From contig DATKDI010000056.1 of NCBI GenBank assembly GCA_035512775.1, forward strand, positions 39,649 to 103,648: a stretch of DNA of 64,000 nucleotides. The letters run 5' to 3'. Within the stretch, counting starts at the first letter, position 1; each line of letters starts with the position of its first letter. This document shows, in pieces, positions 42,624 to 50,938 of the stretch. The position numbers and the translations under genes are program-made. The stretch comes from JAJNBA01 sp035512775. GTDB lineage: Bacteria > Actinomycetota > UBA4738 > HRBIN12. A model generated the notes under the pieces. The model made no database searches and was not told the DNA's origin. It was given only the letters and a program-made list of their open reading frames with translations.

Positions 42624-43828
42624 ATGACGAGCGTCGTCTTCCACGCAGGTCGACTGTTCGACGGGACCGGAGCCGCTCTCGCGGAGGGCGACGTCCGGAT
42701 CGAGGACGGGCGGATCGTCGAGGTCGGGACCGATCTCGACGGTGACGATGGGATCGATTGCACGGGGAAGACCCTGCTGCCAGGCCTGTTCGACACGCAT
42801 GTCCACGTCGTCTCGCGCTACGAGGACTTCGAGGAGATCCGCGTCCTCCACGAGCCCTTCTCCGCGCCGTTCTTTCGAGTGGCGGAGAACATGCGGAGGA
42901 CGCTTGCCTGTGGGATCACGACCGTACGGGACGCCGCCGGGGCAGACGCGGGCATGCGCCTCGCGGTCGAGGAGGGCTCACTCGTGGGTCCGCGCATGCA
43001 GATCAGCGTGACGATGCTATCGATGACCGGGGACACAACGATCCGTGGTTGCCGAGCGGCGGCACGGGGGCGTGGGGCCAGTCCTATCCCGGGATGCCGA
43101 GCGGCGTCTGCGACGGGGTGGACGGCGTGGCCGCGAAGGTCCGCGAGGTCGTCCGCGCCGGCGCAGACGTGATCAAGATCGCCTCCTCAGGCGGATTCCT
43201 CTCACCGGCGGACGATCCGAGCCAGCCGAACTTCAGCGAGCGCGAGGTCGAGTCGATCGTTCGGACCGCGGCCGATCTAGGTCGATGGGTGATGTCCCAC
43301 GCGCACGGTCCCGAGGGGATCAACCGCGCTGTCCGCGCGGGGGTCCGGTCGATCGACCACGGGACGTACCTCGACGACGAGGGGATCGAGTTGATGCTGG
43401 AGCGCGGCTCGTGGCTCGTTCCGACGCTGACGGCGGGCGACACCACCGAGGAGATCGCGGAGAACCCGCACGTCGCCGAGCCGGTGCGGGCGAAGCTGCG
43501 AGCACTCGGTCGGCCGGAGCTCGATGCGTTCCGCCGCGCATCGGAGGCCGGCGTGAAGGTCCCGATGGGAACCGACTGTCCGGTCGCCCCGCACGGCACG
43601 AACCTGCGCGAGCTCGAGCTGATGGCGTCGAACGGCTTCACGCCGGAGCAGGCGCTCGTCGCGGCGACGTCGAGCGCCGCGGAGCTCATGGGGCTCGGCG
43701 ACGAGCTCGGCACGCTCGAGGCGGGGAAGCGCGCCGACGTGGTGGTGGTCGACGGCGACCCGTTCGACTTCGCCACGCTTCGCGATCGGATCGAACAGGT
43801 CTGGAAGGACGGTTTGCGGGTCGTCTGA
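42624..43828 (+). pseudogene. Metal-dependent amidohydrolase with a single-base frameshift
   Basis: The first 135 or so codons encode an amidohydrolase N-terminus (FHAGRLFDGTGAAL, then DTHVHVV metal ligands). At the G-run 43029-43032 the frame shifts by one: the family motif TGGHNDPW is readable only across the break. The second frame then carries VIKIASSGGFLSP, SHAHGPEG, SIDHGTYLDD, GTDCPVAPHG and a normal end at 43828. Length 1205 nt is one base short of 402 codons. The enzyme would be an imidazolonepropionase/prolidase-type hydrolase. A missing G in the run is either a real mutation or a sequencing error. Confidence 0.85.
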
Positions 43829-43917
43829 GGCGGAGGGTCGAGGGCGCCGGGCGCATCCGCCGGGACCGCGGTGGCGAACGCGGAACCCCGTGTCGGTCTC
43901 CGCCGAAGGTCTGGTGG

Positions 43918-43923
43918 TACGTT
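43918..43923 (+). promoter_or_regulatory. -10 box of leaderless glutaryl-CoA-dehydrogenase-like gene
   Basis: TACGTT is followed by 7 nt and the GTG at 43931, and no Shine-Dalgarno sequence is present. Confidence 0.5.
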
Positions 43924-43930
43924 CGGGTTC

Positions 43931-45106
43931 GTGAGCCCGTCCGATCTGCAGCCCACGGATCTGATCGACATCGATCACCTCCTTTCCGACGAGGAGAAGC
44001 AGATCCGCAGCGTCGCCCGCGAATGGGTGCAGCGCCGGATCCTCCCCGAGGTTGAGGACTGGTACGAGAAGGGCGAGTTCCCCGCGCGCGAGCTCGCGAA
44101 GGAGGTCGGCGACCTCGGCTTCTTCCTGATGCAGCTCGACACCGAATGGTCCCTCGGGCTGAACTCGGTCGCGTACGGACTGGTGGAGCTCGAGATCGAG
44201 GCCGGCGATAGCGGGCTGCGGTCGTTCGTGTCGGTGCAGAGTTCACTCTGTGGGCACGCGATCCATGCGTTCGGGAGCGAGGAGCAGAGGGCCGAGTGGC
44301 TCCCGAAGATGGCGAGCGGCGAGGCGATCGCGTGCTTCGGGTTGTCGGAACCGGACTCGGGGAGTGATCCCGGATCCATGCGCACGTCCGCGAAGAAGGA
44401 TGGGGACGACTGGATCCTGAACGGCACGAAGATGTGGATCACGAACGGCAGTTGCTCCGACATCGCGATCATCTGGGCGCATACCGACGACGGGGTCCGC
44501 GGGTTCATCGTGCCGACCGACTCGCCCGGCTTCACGGCGAACGACATCCACAAGAAGATGTCGCTCCGCGCGTCCGTCACGTCCGAGTTGGTGATGGACG
44601 GCGTGCGGCTTCCGGCCGACGCGATGCTGCCGGAGGTGAAGGGGCTCCGCGGGCCGCTGTCCTGCTTGAACGAGGCTCGCTACGGGATCGTCTGGGGCGT
44701 GATGGGTGCGGCCCGGACGTGCTTCGAGACGGCGCTCGAGTACTCGAAGACGCGAGAGCAGTTCGACAAGCCGATCGGTTCGTTCCAGCTCACGCAGAAG
44801 AAGCTCACCGACATGGCGCTCGAGCTGTACAAGGGGACGCTGCTCGCCTACCACCTCGGCCGGCTGAAGGACGAGAAGGGCCTGAAGCCGGAGCAGGTGA
44901 GCGTCGGGAAGCTCAACAACACGCGCGAGGCGCTGAACATCGCGCGAACCTCACGCGGGATCCTCGGTGCGAACGGCATCACGCTCGAGTACCCGATCAT
45001 GCGCCACATGACGAACCTCGAGTCCGTGATCACCTACGAGGGGACCGAGGAGGTCCACACCCTGGTGATCGGGGAGCAGCTCACCGGACTTCGCGCGTTC
45101 AGCTGA
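43931..45106 (+). CDS. Acyl-CoA dehydrogenase (glutaryl-CoA-dehydrogenase-like)
   Basis: The 391-residue enzyme has blocks AIACFGLSEPDSGSDPGSM, LNGTKMWITNGS, ARYGIVWGVMGAA, TREQFDKPIGSFQLTQKKL and SVITYEGTEEVHTLVIG, the last with the catalytic Glu. It resembles glutaryl-CoA dehydrogenase, which oxidises and may decarboxylate glutaryl-CoA, with electrons passing to ETF. GTG 43931 follows TACGTT by 7 nt, supporting this start. Its 3' end (44777-45106) is the source-like copy of a repeat that recurs, broken, at 52157-52475. Confidence 0.92.
   Translation: MSPSDLQPTDLIDIDHLLSDEEKQIRSVAREWVQRRILPEVEDWYEKGEFPARELAKEVGDLGFFLMQLDTEWSLGLNSVAYGLVELEIEAGDSGLRSFVSVQSSLCGHAIHAFGSEEQRAEWLPKMASGEAIACFGLSEPDSGSDPGSMRTSAKKDGDDWILNGTKMWITNGSCSDIAIIWAHTDDGVRGFIVPTDSPGFTANDIHKKMSLRASVTSELVMDGVRLPADAMLPEVKGLRGPLSCLNEARYGIVWGVMGAARTCFETALEYSKTREQFDKPIGSFQLTQKKLTDMALELYKGTLLAYHLGRLKDEKGLKPEQVSVGKLNNTREALNIARTSRGILGANGITLEYPIMRHMTNLESVITYEGTEEVHTLVIGEQLTGLRAFS
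44777..45106. repeat. Left copy of acyl-CoA dehydrogenase 3'-end repeat
   Basis: This segment recurs imperfectly at 52157-52475. Bases 44984-45078 are identical over 95 positions to 52353-52447, while the flanks diverge by substitutions and indels. The two copies border the molybdoenzyme operon. Confidence 0.85.
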
Positions 45107-45194
45107 TCCACGTTGGTGGGAGCCGCCCACAGGCTCAAAGGCGGGCATATGGCAGGCCGCCCATCGGACCGACCCGGCCAGACCCGGCCGGATG

Positions 45195-45200
45195 TAGGCT
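45195..45200 (+). promoter_or_regulatory. -10 box of molybdoenzyme operon
   Basis: TAGGCT ends 10 nt before the ATG at 45211 and is the only recognisable signal in the 104-nt gap after the dehydrogenase gene. It likely drives the whole seven-gene operon. Confidence 0.42.
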
Positions 45201-45210
45201 CGGACCGCCG

Positions 45211-46263
45211 ATGGGGAAGCGGTCGCCAGATGAGCCCGGCGAGGTCCGGGCGGAACGACGAGCGATCGTCGTGGGAGTGGCGTCTGCTTCGCTGCTCACC
45301 GTCGCGATCTACCTGGGTAGCGGCTCGCTCCGGACCTTCGATGCAGCGTTGATCGGCTACGCCACCGCGACCGTCGTGCTGACGTTCGGAGTGGTCTACC
45401 GATACGCGCTGTGGATCCAGCAGCCGCCGACCCGCCGCTACTTCGTGCACGGCTGGCGTGCCTTCCTCTCGTGGAGGAACCTTCGCCGGTTCCCCACCCT
45501 CGTTCCTCGTCAGCTCGTGTCCTACCTCGGCTTCCAGCTCTTCCTGCGCGAGCGTGGCCGAGGGCGGTGGCTCGCTCACCAGGCGATCTTCTGGGGAGTC
45601 GTCCTCGCAACGCTGATGACGTTCGCGCTGTCGTGGGGGTGGATCCACTTCACGGCCGACGAGGTGGGCCGATACGGGATGCACGTCTGGGGCCTCCGGG
45701 TGCTCACGTTCGCGCCGTTCACGTGGTTCGCGTGGCTGGTCTTCCATCTCCTCGACGTCGCCGCTGTGCTGGTGATCGCCGGCTGCGGCTACTTCCTGTG
45801 GCGACGGGTCCGCGACCGCGAGGTTCGGTCCGAGCAGCGGCTCGGCTACGATTTCCTCCCGCTGGTCGCGCTGATCGCGATCTCGGCGACCGGGCTCCTG
45901 CTCACGTTCTCGAGCGTCCTGCTCGGAGGCGCCGGCTACGAGTTCCTCGCGATCCTCCACATGGGCGTCGTGGTCCTGTCGCTCGTGTTCATCCCGTTCG
46001 GGAAGTTCTTCCATGTGATCCAGCGCCCCGCCGTCTTGGGCGTACAGGTGTTCAAGCAGGTCAGTCAGGCCGATGAGGGTGTCGCGGCCTGCAGGCGCTG
46101 TGGGGAGCCGCTCGAGGGTGTCGCCTTCGTGCGGAACCTGCAGGAGACGATGGGCGAGCTCGATCTCCGGTACGGGGGATGGATCGGGACCTGCCCGCGC
46201 TGCAAGCGCGTGGAGCGCGGCCAGGCCTATCTGCGTGACGTGAAGCGGGGGTTCTCGGTATGA
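45211..46263 (+). CDS. NarI/DsrM-like cytochrome b membrane protein with C-terminal zinc ribbon
   Basis: The 350-residue protein has about six helices. Four membrane-embedded histidines (LAHQAIFWG, VFHLLDVAAV, LHMGVVVL, KFFHVIQRP) match the two b-heme sites of NarI/DsrM/HdrE-type quinol oxidases. An unusual C-terminal soluble tail carries two CxxC knuckles (CRRCGE and CPRCK) that look like a zinc ribbon or rubredoxin-like site. It would take electrons from quinol for the downstream molybdoenzyme. TAGGCT 10 nt upstream supports the ATG. It overlaps the molybdoenzyme gene by 4 nt. Confidence 0.8.
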   Translation: MGKRSPDEPGEVRAERRAIVVGVASASLLTVAIYLGSGSLRTFDAALIGYATATVVLTFGVVYRYALWIQQPPTRRYFVHGWRAFLSWRNLRRFPTLVPRQLVSYLGFQLFLRERGRGRWLAHQAIFWGVVLATLMTFALSWGWIHFTADEVGRYGMHVWGLRVLTFAPFTWFAWLVFHLLDVAAVLVIAGCGYFLWRRVRDREVRSEQRLGYDFLPLVALIAISATGLLLTFSSVLLGGAGYEFLAILHMGVVVLSLVFIPFGKFFHVIQRPAVLGVQVFKQVSQADEGVAACRRCGEPLEGVAFVRNLQETMGELDLRYGGWIGTCPRCKRVERGQAYLRDVKRGFSV

Positions 46264-48536
46264 CGACCAGGCCGATCGTTCCTCCAGGCGTCGGCGACTT
46301 CCGCGAGGAGGGGGCGGAGCCGGCGATCGGCTGGGAGACACCGGCTCCCGCGGGCTCGCGGCTCGTTCCCACCCATTGCTGCTACTGCGGGGTGCAGTGC
46401 GGGATGTACCTGAAGGTCGACCCCGCCGGTCGCGTGTTCGGGATGGAGCCGCGCGACCACGAGATCAATCGGATGAAGCTCTGCCCGAAGGGAGTGACCG
46501 CTTACCAGCAGGTCAACCATCCGGATCGGCTCCTCTACCCGCTCGTCCGTGACCATCGTGACGCTCCGCTCCGGCGCGCCTCCTGGGACGAGGCGCTCGA
46601 CCGGGTCGCCTCCGAGATCACGAGGATCCAGGGGGCGTACGGGCGTGACGCGTTCGCCGTGTACTCGGGCTCGTCGCTCGCTACCGAGGTCACCTACCTG
46701 ATGGGGAAGTTCGCGAGGGTGGCGCTCCGCACCAAGAACATCGATTACAACGGACGACTCTGCATGGTCTCCGCCGCTGCCGCGAACAAGAAGGCCTTCG
46801 GCATCGACCGAGCGGCGAATCCCTGGTCGGACATGCTCGACACCCAGGTGATCCTCGTGGCGGGCTCGAACGTCGCTGAGTGCTTCCCGGTGATGTCGAA
46901 CTACGTCTGGGCCGCCAGGGACCGCGGCGCGAAGCTGGTCGTGATCGATCCTCGCGAGACACCGCTCGCGCGGACGGCGGACCTGTTCGTTCCCGTGCGG
47001 CCGGGGACGGACAGCGCCCTGTTCAACGGTGTGCTGCACGTGATCGACCGGGAGGGATGGCTCGACGAGCGGTTCATCGCGGATCGCACGGTGGGCTGGG
47101 ACGATGTCCGCAGGGTTGTCGCCGCATACGACCCTCCCCGGGCTGCGGAGATCTGCGGGATCGAGCCTCGCCTCGTGGAGGACCTCGCACGGATGTGGGG
47201 GACCGCCGATCGCGCGATGGCGTTCCATGCCCGGGGGATCGAGCACCAGATCCAGGGTGTGGAGAACGCGCTGTCGATCATCAACCTCGTGCTCGCGACG
47301 GGCCAGATCGGCGCGCCGGGCAAAGGGTACGGGACGATCACGGGCCAAGGGAACGGTCAGGGCGGTCGTGAACACGGGCAGAAGACCGACCAGCTGCCGG
47401 GCCAGCGTGACATCGAGGACCCGGAGGCCCGGGCCTTCATCTCCCGGTACTGGGGGATCGACGAGCCCGACCTGCCGCACACGGGCGCAAGCGCCGTCGA
47501 GCTCGTGCACCTGATGGGGAGCGACGTGAAAGGTCTAATCGGGATCTGCAACAACCCCCTCGTGTCGATGCCGAACGCGCACCGGATCACCCGCTGCTAC
47601 GACTCGCTCGAGTTCCACGTTCAGCTCGACTTCTTCCTGTCGGAGACCGCGGCGCGCGCCGACGTCGTGTTACCGAGCGCGGTCTGGGCCGAGGACGGCG
47701 GCACGACGACGAACGCCGAGGGGAAGGTGGTCCTCCGGCACACGGCCGCAGAGCCGCCCGGGGAGGCGAAGCGCGACTGGTGGATCGTCGGGCAGATAGC
47801 GGAACGACTGGGCATCGGCGAGAAGTTCCGATACGACGAGATCGACGACATCTTCGAGGAGCTCCGCTGGGCCACCGAGGGCGGGAACGCGGACTACCGC
47901 GGGATCACGTACGAGCGGCTCGAGCGGGAAGGCGCGATCTCATGGCCGTGTCCGTCCGAGGACCACCCGGGGACGCCTCGGCTGTTCGAGGAGCGTTTCT
48001 CATGGCCGGACGGTCGAGCGCGCTTCAACGTCGTCGAGTGGCAGCAGCCACACGAGCCGGTGGACGACGAGTATCCGCTGCGACTCACCACGGGCCGGAC
48101 GGTCGCGCACTTCTTGTCGGGGAACCAGACCCGGCGTATCTCGGCGCTGGTCGAGCAGGCGCCCAGGCCGTGGGTGGAGGTTCATCCCTCCCTGGGCTTC
48201 GAGAACGGCGATGCCGTTCGGGTGGTCACACGCCGCGGCGAGGTGACGTATCCGGCGCTCGTCACCGAAGCGATCCGTCCGGATACGGTCTTCGTCCCGT
48301 ACCACTGGGCCGGGGCGGCGTCCGTGAATCTCCTGACGGTGGATGCCCTGCATCCGCTCTCGAAGATTCCCGAGTACAAGGTCTGCGCCTGCCGGATCGA
48401 GCGAGGCGAGGCCGTGACGCCAGCGCCGCCGCCGCCGCTCGCGCCGGGCCAGGCTGTCGATCCGACGGCGGCGCGAGCGGCGGCGGACCGCCGGCCCCCG
48501 TCGGCGCCACAAGGGAGGGGGACCGGGCAAGGATGA
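46260..48536 (+). CDS. Molybdopterin oxidoreductase, nitrate-reductase-like catalytic subunit
   Basis: The 758-residue protein belongs to the Mo/W-bisPGD family. A 4Fe-4S site is formed by HCCYCGVQC and LCPKG (residues 39-79); GRLCMVSAAAANKKAFG carries a Cys as likely molybdenum ligand, and TGQGNGQGGREHGQKTDQLPG is a nitrate-reductase-type cofactor loop. No Tat signal is seen, so it should be cytoplasmic. It resembles the assimilatory NasA type, yet its neighbours (cytochrome b, ferredoxin, Rieske) suggest membrane-linked electron transfer. A proline/alanine-rich tail of about 50 residues follows the fold. Its stop overlaps the next gene's ATG. Confidence 0.88.
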   Translation: MTTRPIVPPGVGDFREEGAEPAIGWETPAPAGSRLVPTHCCYCGVQCGMYLKVDPAGRVFGMEPRDHEINRMKLCPKGVTAYQQVNHPDRLLYPLVRDHRDAPLRRASWDEALDRVASEITRIQGAYGRDAFAVYSGSSLATEVTYLMGKFARVALRTKNIDYNGRLCMVSAAAANKKAFGIDRAANPWSDMLDTQVILVAGSNVAECFPVMSNYVWAARDRGAKLVVIDPRETPLARTADLFVPVRPGTDSALFNGVLHVIDREGWLDERFIADRTVGWDDVRRVVAAYDPPRAAEICGIEPRLVEDLARMWGTADRAMAFHARGIEHQIQGVENALSIINLVLATGQIGAPGKGYGTITGQGNGQGGREHGQKTDQLPGQRDIEDPEARAFISRYWGIDEPDLPHTGASAVELVHLMGSDVKGLIGICNNPLVSMPNAHRITRCYDSLEFHVQLDFFLSETAARADVVLPSAVWAEDGGTTTNAEGKVVLRHTAAEPPGEAKRDWWIVGQIAERLGIGEKFRYDEIDDIFEELRWATEGGNADYRGITYERLEREGAISWPCPSEDHPGTPRLFEERFSWPDGRARFNVVEWQQPHEPVDDEYPLRLTTGRTVAHFLSGNQTRRISALVEQAPRPWVEVHPSLGFENGDAVRVVTRRGEVTYPALVTEAIRPDTVFVPYHWAGAASVNLLTVDALHPLSKIPEYKVCACRIERGEAVTPAPPPPLAPGQAVDPTAARAAADRRPPSAPQGRGTGQG

Positions 48537-49126
48537 TGAACCGAACGCTCTTCATCGACCCAAGCCGGTGCATCGGCTGCCAGGCCTGCGTCGCCGCTTG
48601 CCGCGAGTGCGACTCGCACCGCGGCAAGTCGATGATCCACCTCGACTACCTCGAGGAGGGCGCGACCACCGCCTCGATGCCGACGGTCTGCATGCACTGC
48701 GAGGATCCGGTGGCGCCCTGCGCGCAGGTGTGCCCGACCGACGCCATCCTCGTCACCCCGGACGGTGTCGTGCAGGAGGCGCTGAAGGAACGCTGCATCG
48801 GCTGCGCGAACTGCGTCCACGCATGTCCGTTCGGCGTCCCGAAGCTCGATGTCGACGAGATGCTGATGTACAAGTGCAACCTCTGCTACGACCGCACCTC
48901 GGAGGGCCTCGACCCGATGTGCGCGGCCGTATGCCCCACCGGCTCGATCTTCTACGGGACGCTCGAAGAGCTCCTGGGCGCCCGGCCCGGCGCCGCCGCG
49001 AGCGACATCGTGGTCTTCGGCGAGCAGGAGGTCCGGACCGGCGCGGCCGTCGTGGTCCCCGCGACACCGGTCGGTGTGGGGGTTGGGGCCGAGCAGGCGG
49101 CCGTCCCGGGCGGCTACGCGCCGTGA
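48533..49126 (+). CDS. Four-cluster ferredoxin-type electron transfer subunit
   Basis: The 197-residue protein has the NrfC/DmsB-like arrangement of four cysteine groups: CIGCQACVAAC, CMHCEDPVAPCAQVCP, CIGCANCVHACP and CNLCY with CAAVCP, enough for up to four 4Fe-4S clusters. It would pass electrons between the cytochrome b or Rieske subunit and the molybdoenzyme. No export signal is present, so it acts inside the cell. Adjacent ATGs at 48533 and 48536 are possible; the first overlaps the upstream stop. Its stop overlaps the Rieske gene start. Confidence 0.92.
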   Translation: MMNRTLFIDPSRCIGCQACVAACRECDSHRGKSMIHLDYLEEGATTASMPTVCMHCEDPVAPCAQVCPTDAILVTPDGVVQEALKERCIGCANCVHACPFGVPKLDVDEMLMYKCNLCYDRTSEGLDPMCAAVCPTGSIFYGTLEELLGARPGAAASDIVVFGEQEVRTGAAVVVPATPVGVGVGAEQAAVPGGYAP

Positions 49127-49623
49127 CGACGTCGGAGGAGGTGCGCGCCGACGCCAGGACGGACCGGCGGCAGCTCGAACGCATCACCTCGGAGGCGCTG
49201 GTCTCGCGACGCGACTACCTCCGGATCCTCGTCACGATCTCGGGTGGTCTGACCGTGGGCGCCGCCGCGGTCGCGGTGGGTGTGTTCCCTCGGCGGACGG
49301 GAGCGGCGGCGCCGGTCCTCGTGGCGGCCTCGCTCGCGGAGGGGGCATGGGTCCAGTTCACGTATCCCACCGAACACGACGGGGCGATCGCGATGCGCCT
49401 ACCGGGTGGACGGCTCGTCGCGTATTCCTCGATCTGCACCCACCTCTCGTGTGCCGTGATCCCGCGACCGACGGACGGGGTGCTCGACTGCCCGTGCCAC
49501 GACGGCCGGTTCGACGCGACCGACGGCAGCGTGCTCGCGGGACCCCCGCCTCGCCCGCTGCCCGTGATCGAGCTCGAGGAGCGGACAGACGGGATCTACG
49601 CGGTCGGAGCCACGCCGGGATGA
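49123..49623 (+). CDS. Rieske 2Fe-2S protein with N-terminal anchor
   Basis: This 166-residue protein has an N-terminal basic segment with SRRDYLRILVTISGG and one hydrophobic helix (about residues 35-55), likely a twin-arginine or uncleaved anchor as in bc1-type Rieske proteins. The cluster site is CTHLSC and CPCHDGRF with GPPPRPLP, all ligands present. It would sit outside the membrane if exported. A Rieske protein beside a NasA-like molybdoenzyme is unusual in bacteria; some haloarchaeal nar operons carry one. GTG start overlaps the preceding stop. Confidence 0.88.
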   Translation: MTTSEEVRADARTDRRQLERITSEALVSRRDYLRILVTISGGLTVGAAAVAVGVFPRRTGAAAPVLVAASLAEGAWVQFTYPTEHDGAIAMRLPGGRLVAYSSICTHLSCAVIPRPTDGVLDCPCHDGRFDATDGSVLAGPPPRPLPVIELEERTDGIYAVGATPG

Positions 49624-49889
49624 GCGTGCGCGGCTCCGCGCAGCGCTATCTCGCGCCGGGTCCGGGAGCCGGCGCGGAGCCGCGCGGCGACCGCCAGCGC
49701 CAGGCGGTGATCGTCGCCCGGATCGCGATCGTCGCGACGATCGTCGTCGGACAGCTCTGGGCGCTCACGATCGCCCTCGATGCCTACTTCTCGGACGAGA
49801 TGGCCACCGTCTGGTGGTTGCTGGCGTTCCAGGTGCTTTCGTTCGTTCTCGCCCTCGCCGTGTGGTGGGCGTCGCCCTCCGACCGATGA
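49620..49889 (+). CDS. Small two-helix membrane protein in molybdoenzyme operon
   Basis: The 89-residue protein has a polar N-terminus and two helices (about residues 32-52 and 63-84) with an acidic-aromatic loop (DAYFSDEMATVWW) between them. No family is recognised with certainty. It overlaps both neighbours by 4 nt, so it is translated with the Rieske and channel genes and is probably a small subunit of the same membrane complex. Confidence 0.7.
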   Translation: MSVRGSAQRYLAPGPGAGAEPRGDRQRQAVIVARIAIVATIVVGQLWALTIALDAYFSDEMATVWWLLAFQVLSFVLALAVWWASPSDR

Positions 49890-50926
49890 GCGCCGAGGCT
49901 TCGGCGCAGCCTCGCTCGCCGATCGCGTCGCTCTTCCCGGGCTCGTTCGCGCTCGTGATGGCGACGGGGATCGTCTCGATCGCCGCGTTCCAGCAAGGGT
50001 TCGAGATGCTCGCCCGCGCGTTCCTGGTGGTGAACTTCGCGGCCTTCGTCGTGCTGTGGGCGCTCACGATCGTCCGGTTGGTCCGCTTCCCCGGCCGCGT
50101 GCGAGACGACATGGCCACGCATCAGCGCGGCGCCGGCTTCCTCACGATCGTCGCCGGGACCAACGTGCTCGGGAGCGAGATCGTGCTCCTCACGTCGTGG
50201 AGCGGCCTGGCGCTCGGGCTGTGGATCGCCGGACTGGTGCTCTGGCTCGCGATCACGTACTGGTTCCTGACCGCCGTGACGGTGCGCGCCGACAAGCCGC
50301 CGCTCGAGGCCGGGATCGGCGGGGCCTGGCTGCTCCTCGTGGTGTCCACGGAGTCGATCGCGGCGCTCGGCGCGCTCTTGGCGCCGTCGGTCGACGCTGC
50401 CGATGGCCTGTTGTTGATGTCCGCCCTCGCGCACCTCGTGGGACTGATGCTGTACATCGTGGTGATCGGGCTGATCTTCTATCGCTGGACGTTCTTCCCG
50501 CTCTCCGGCGAGCAGGTGACGCCACCGTACTGGATCAACATGGGCGCCCTGGCGATCACGACGCTCGCCGGCTCGAACCTCGTGCTGGCGGCCGGATCGT
50601 GGGAGGCGCTCGACCGGCTCGTGCCGTTCCTGATCGGGACGACGCTCCTGGCGTGGGGGTTCGCGACGTGGTGGATCCCGCTACTGCTGGCGATCGGCGT
50701 CTGGCGGCACGGCGTCCGGCGGGTGCCGCTGCGATACGACCCGCAGTACTGGTCCCTCGTCTTCCCCTTGGGGATGTATGCAGCGTCGACGTTTCGCCTC
50801 GAGGCCGCCCTCGACGTGGGGTTGCCTTCGGGGATCGCCACGATGACGTTCTGGATCGCCGTGGCGGCCTGGACGGTCACCGCCGTCGGCATGGTGGGGT
50901 CGGCCCGAGCCCTCGGTCGGCGCTGA
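49886..50926 (+). CDS. TDT/SLAC1-family anion channel-transporter
   Basis: The 346-residue protein has ten helices and the SLAC1/TehA fold, starting FPGSFALVMATGIVSIA and with further GTNVLGSE and FPLGMYAAST blocks typical of the tellurite-resistance/dicarboxylate transporter family. Members conduct monovalent anions, including nitrate and chloride in plants, and sulfite in yeast. Next to a nitrate-reductase-like enzyme, nitrate/nitrite movement is a natural hypothesis. ATG overlaps the previous stop by 4 nt. Confidence 0.87.
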   Translation: MSAEASAQPRSPIASLFPGSFALVMATGIVSIAAFQQGFEMLARAFLVVNFAAFVVLWALTIVRLVRFPGRVRDDMATHQRGAGFLTIVAGTNVLGSEIVLLTSWSGLALGLWIAGLVLWLAITYWFLTAVTVRADKPPLEAGIGGAWLLLVVSTESIAALGALLAPSVDAADGLLLMSALAHLVGLMLYIVVIGLIFYRWTFFPLSGEQVTPPYWINMGALAITTLAGSNLVLAAGSWEALDRLVPFLIGTTLLAWGFATWWIPLLLAIGVWRHGVRRVPLRYDPQYWSLVFPLGMYAASTFRLEAALDVGLPSGIATMTFWIAVAAWTVTAVGMVGSARALGRR

Positions 50927-50938
50927 GCCACGATATCG

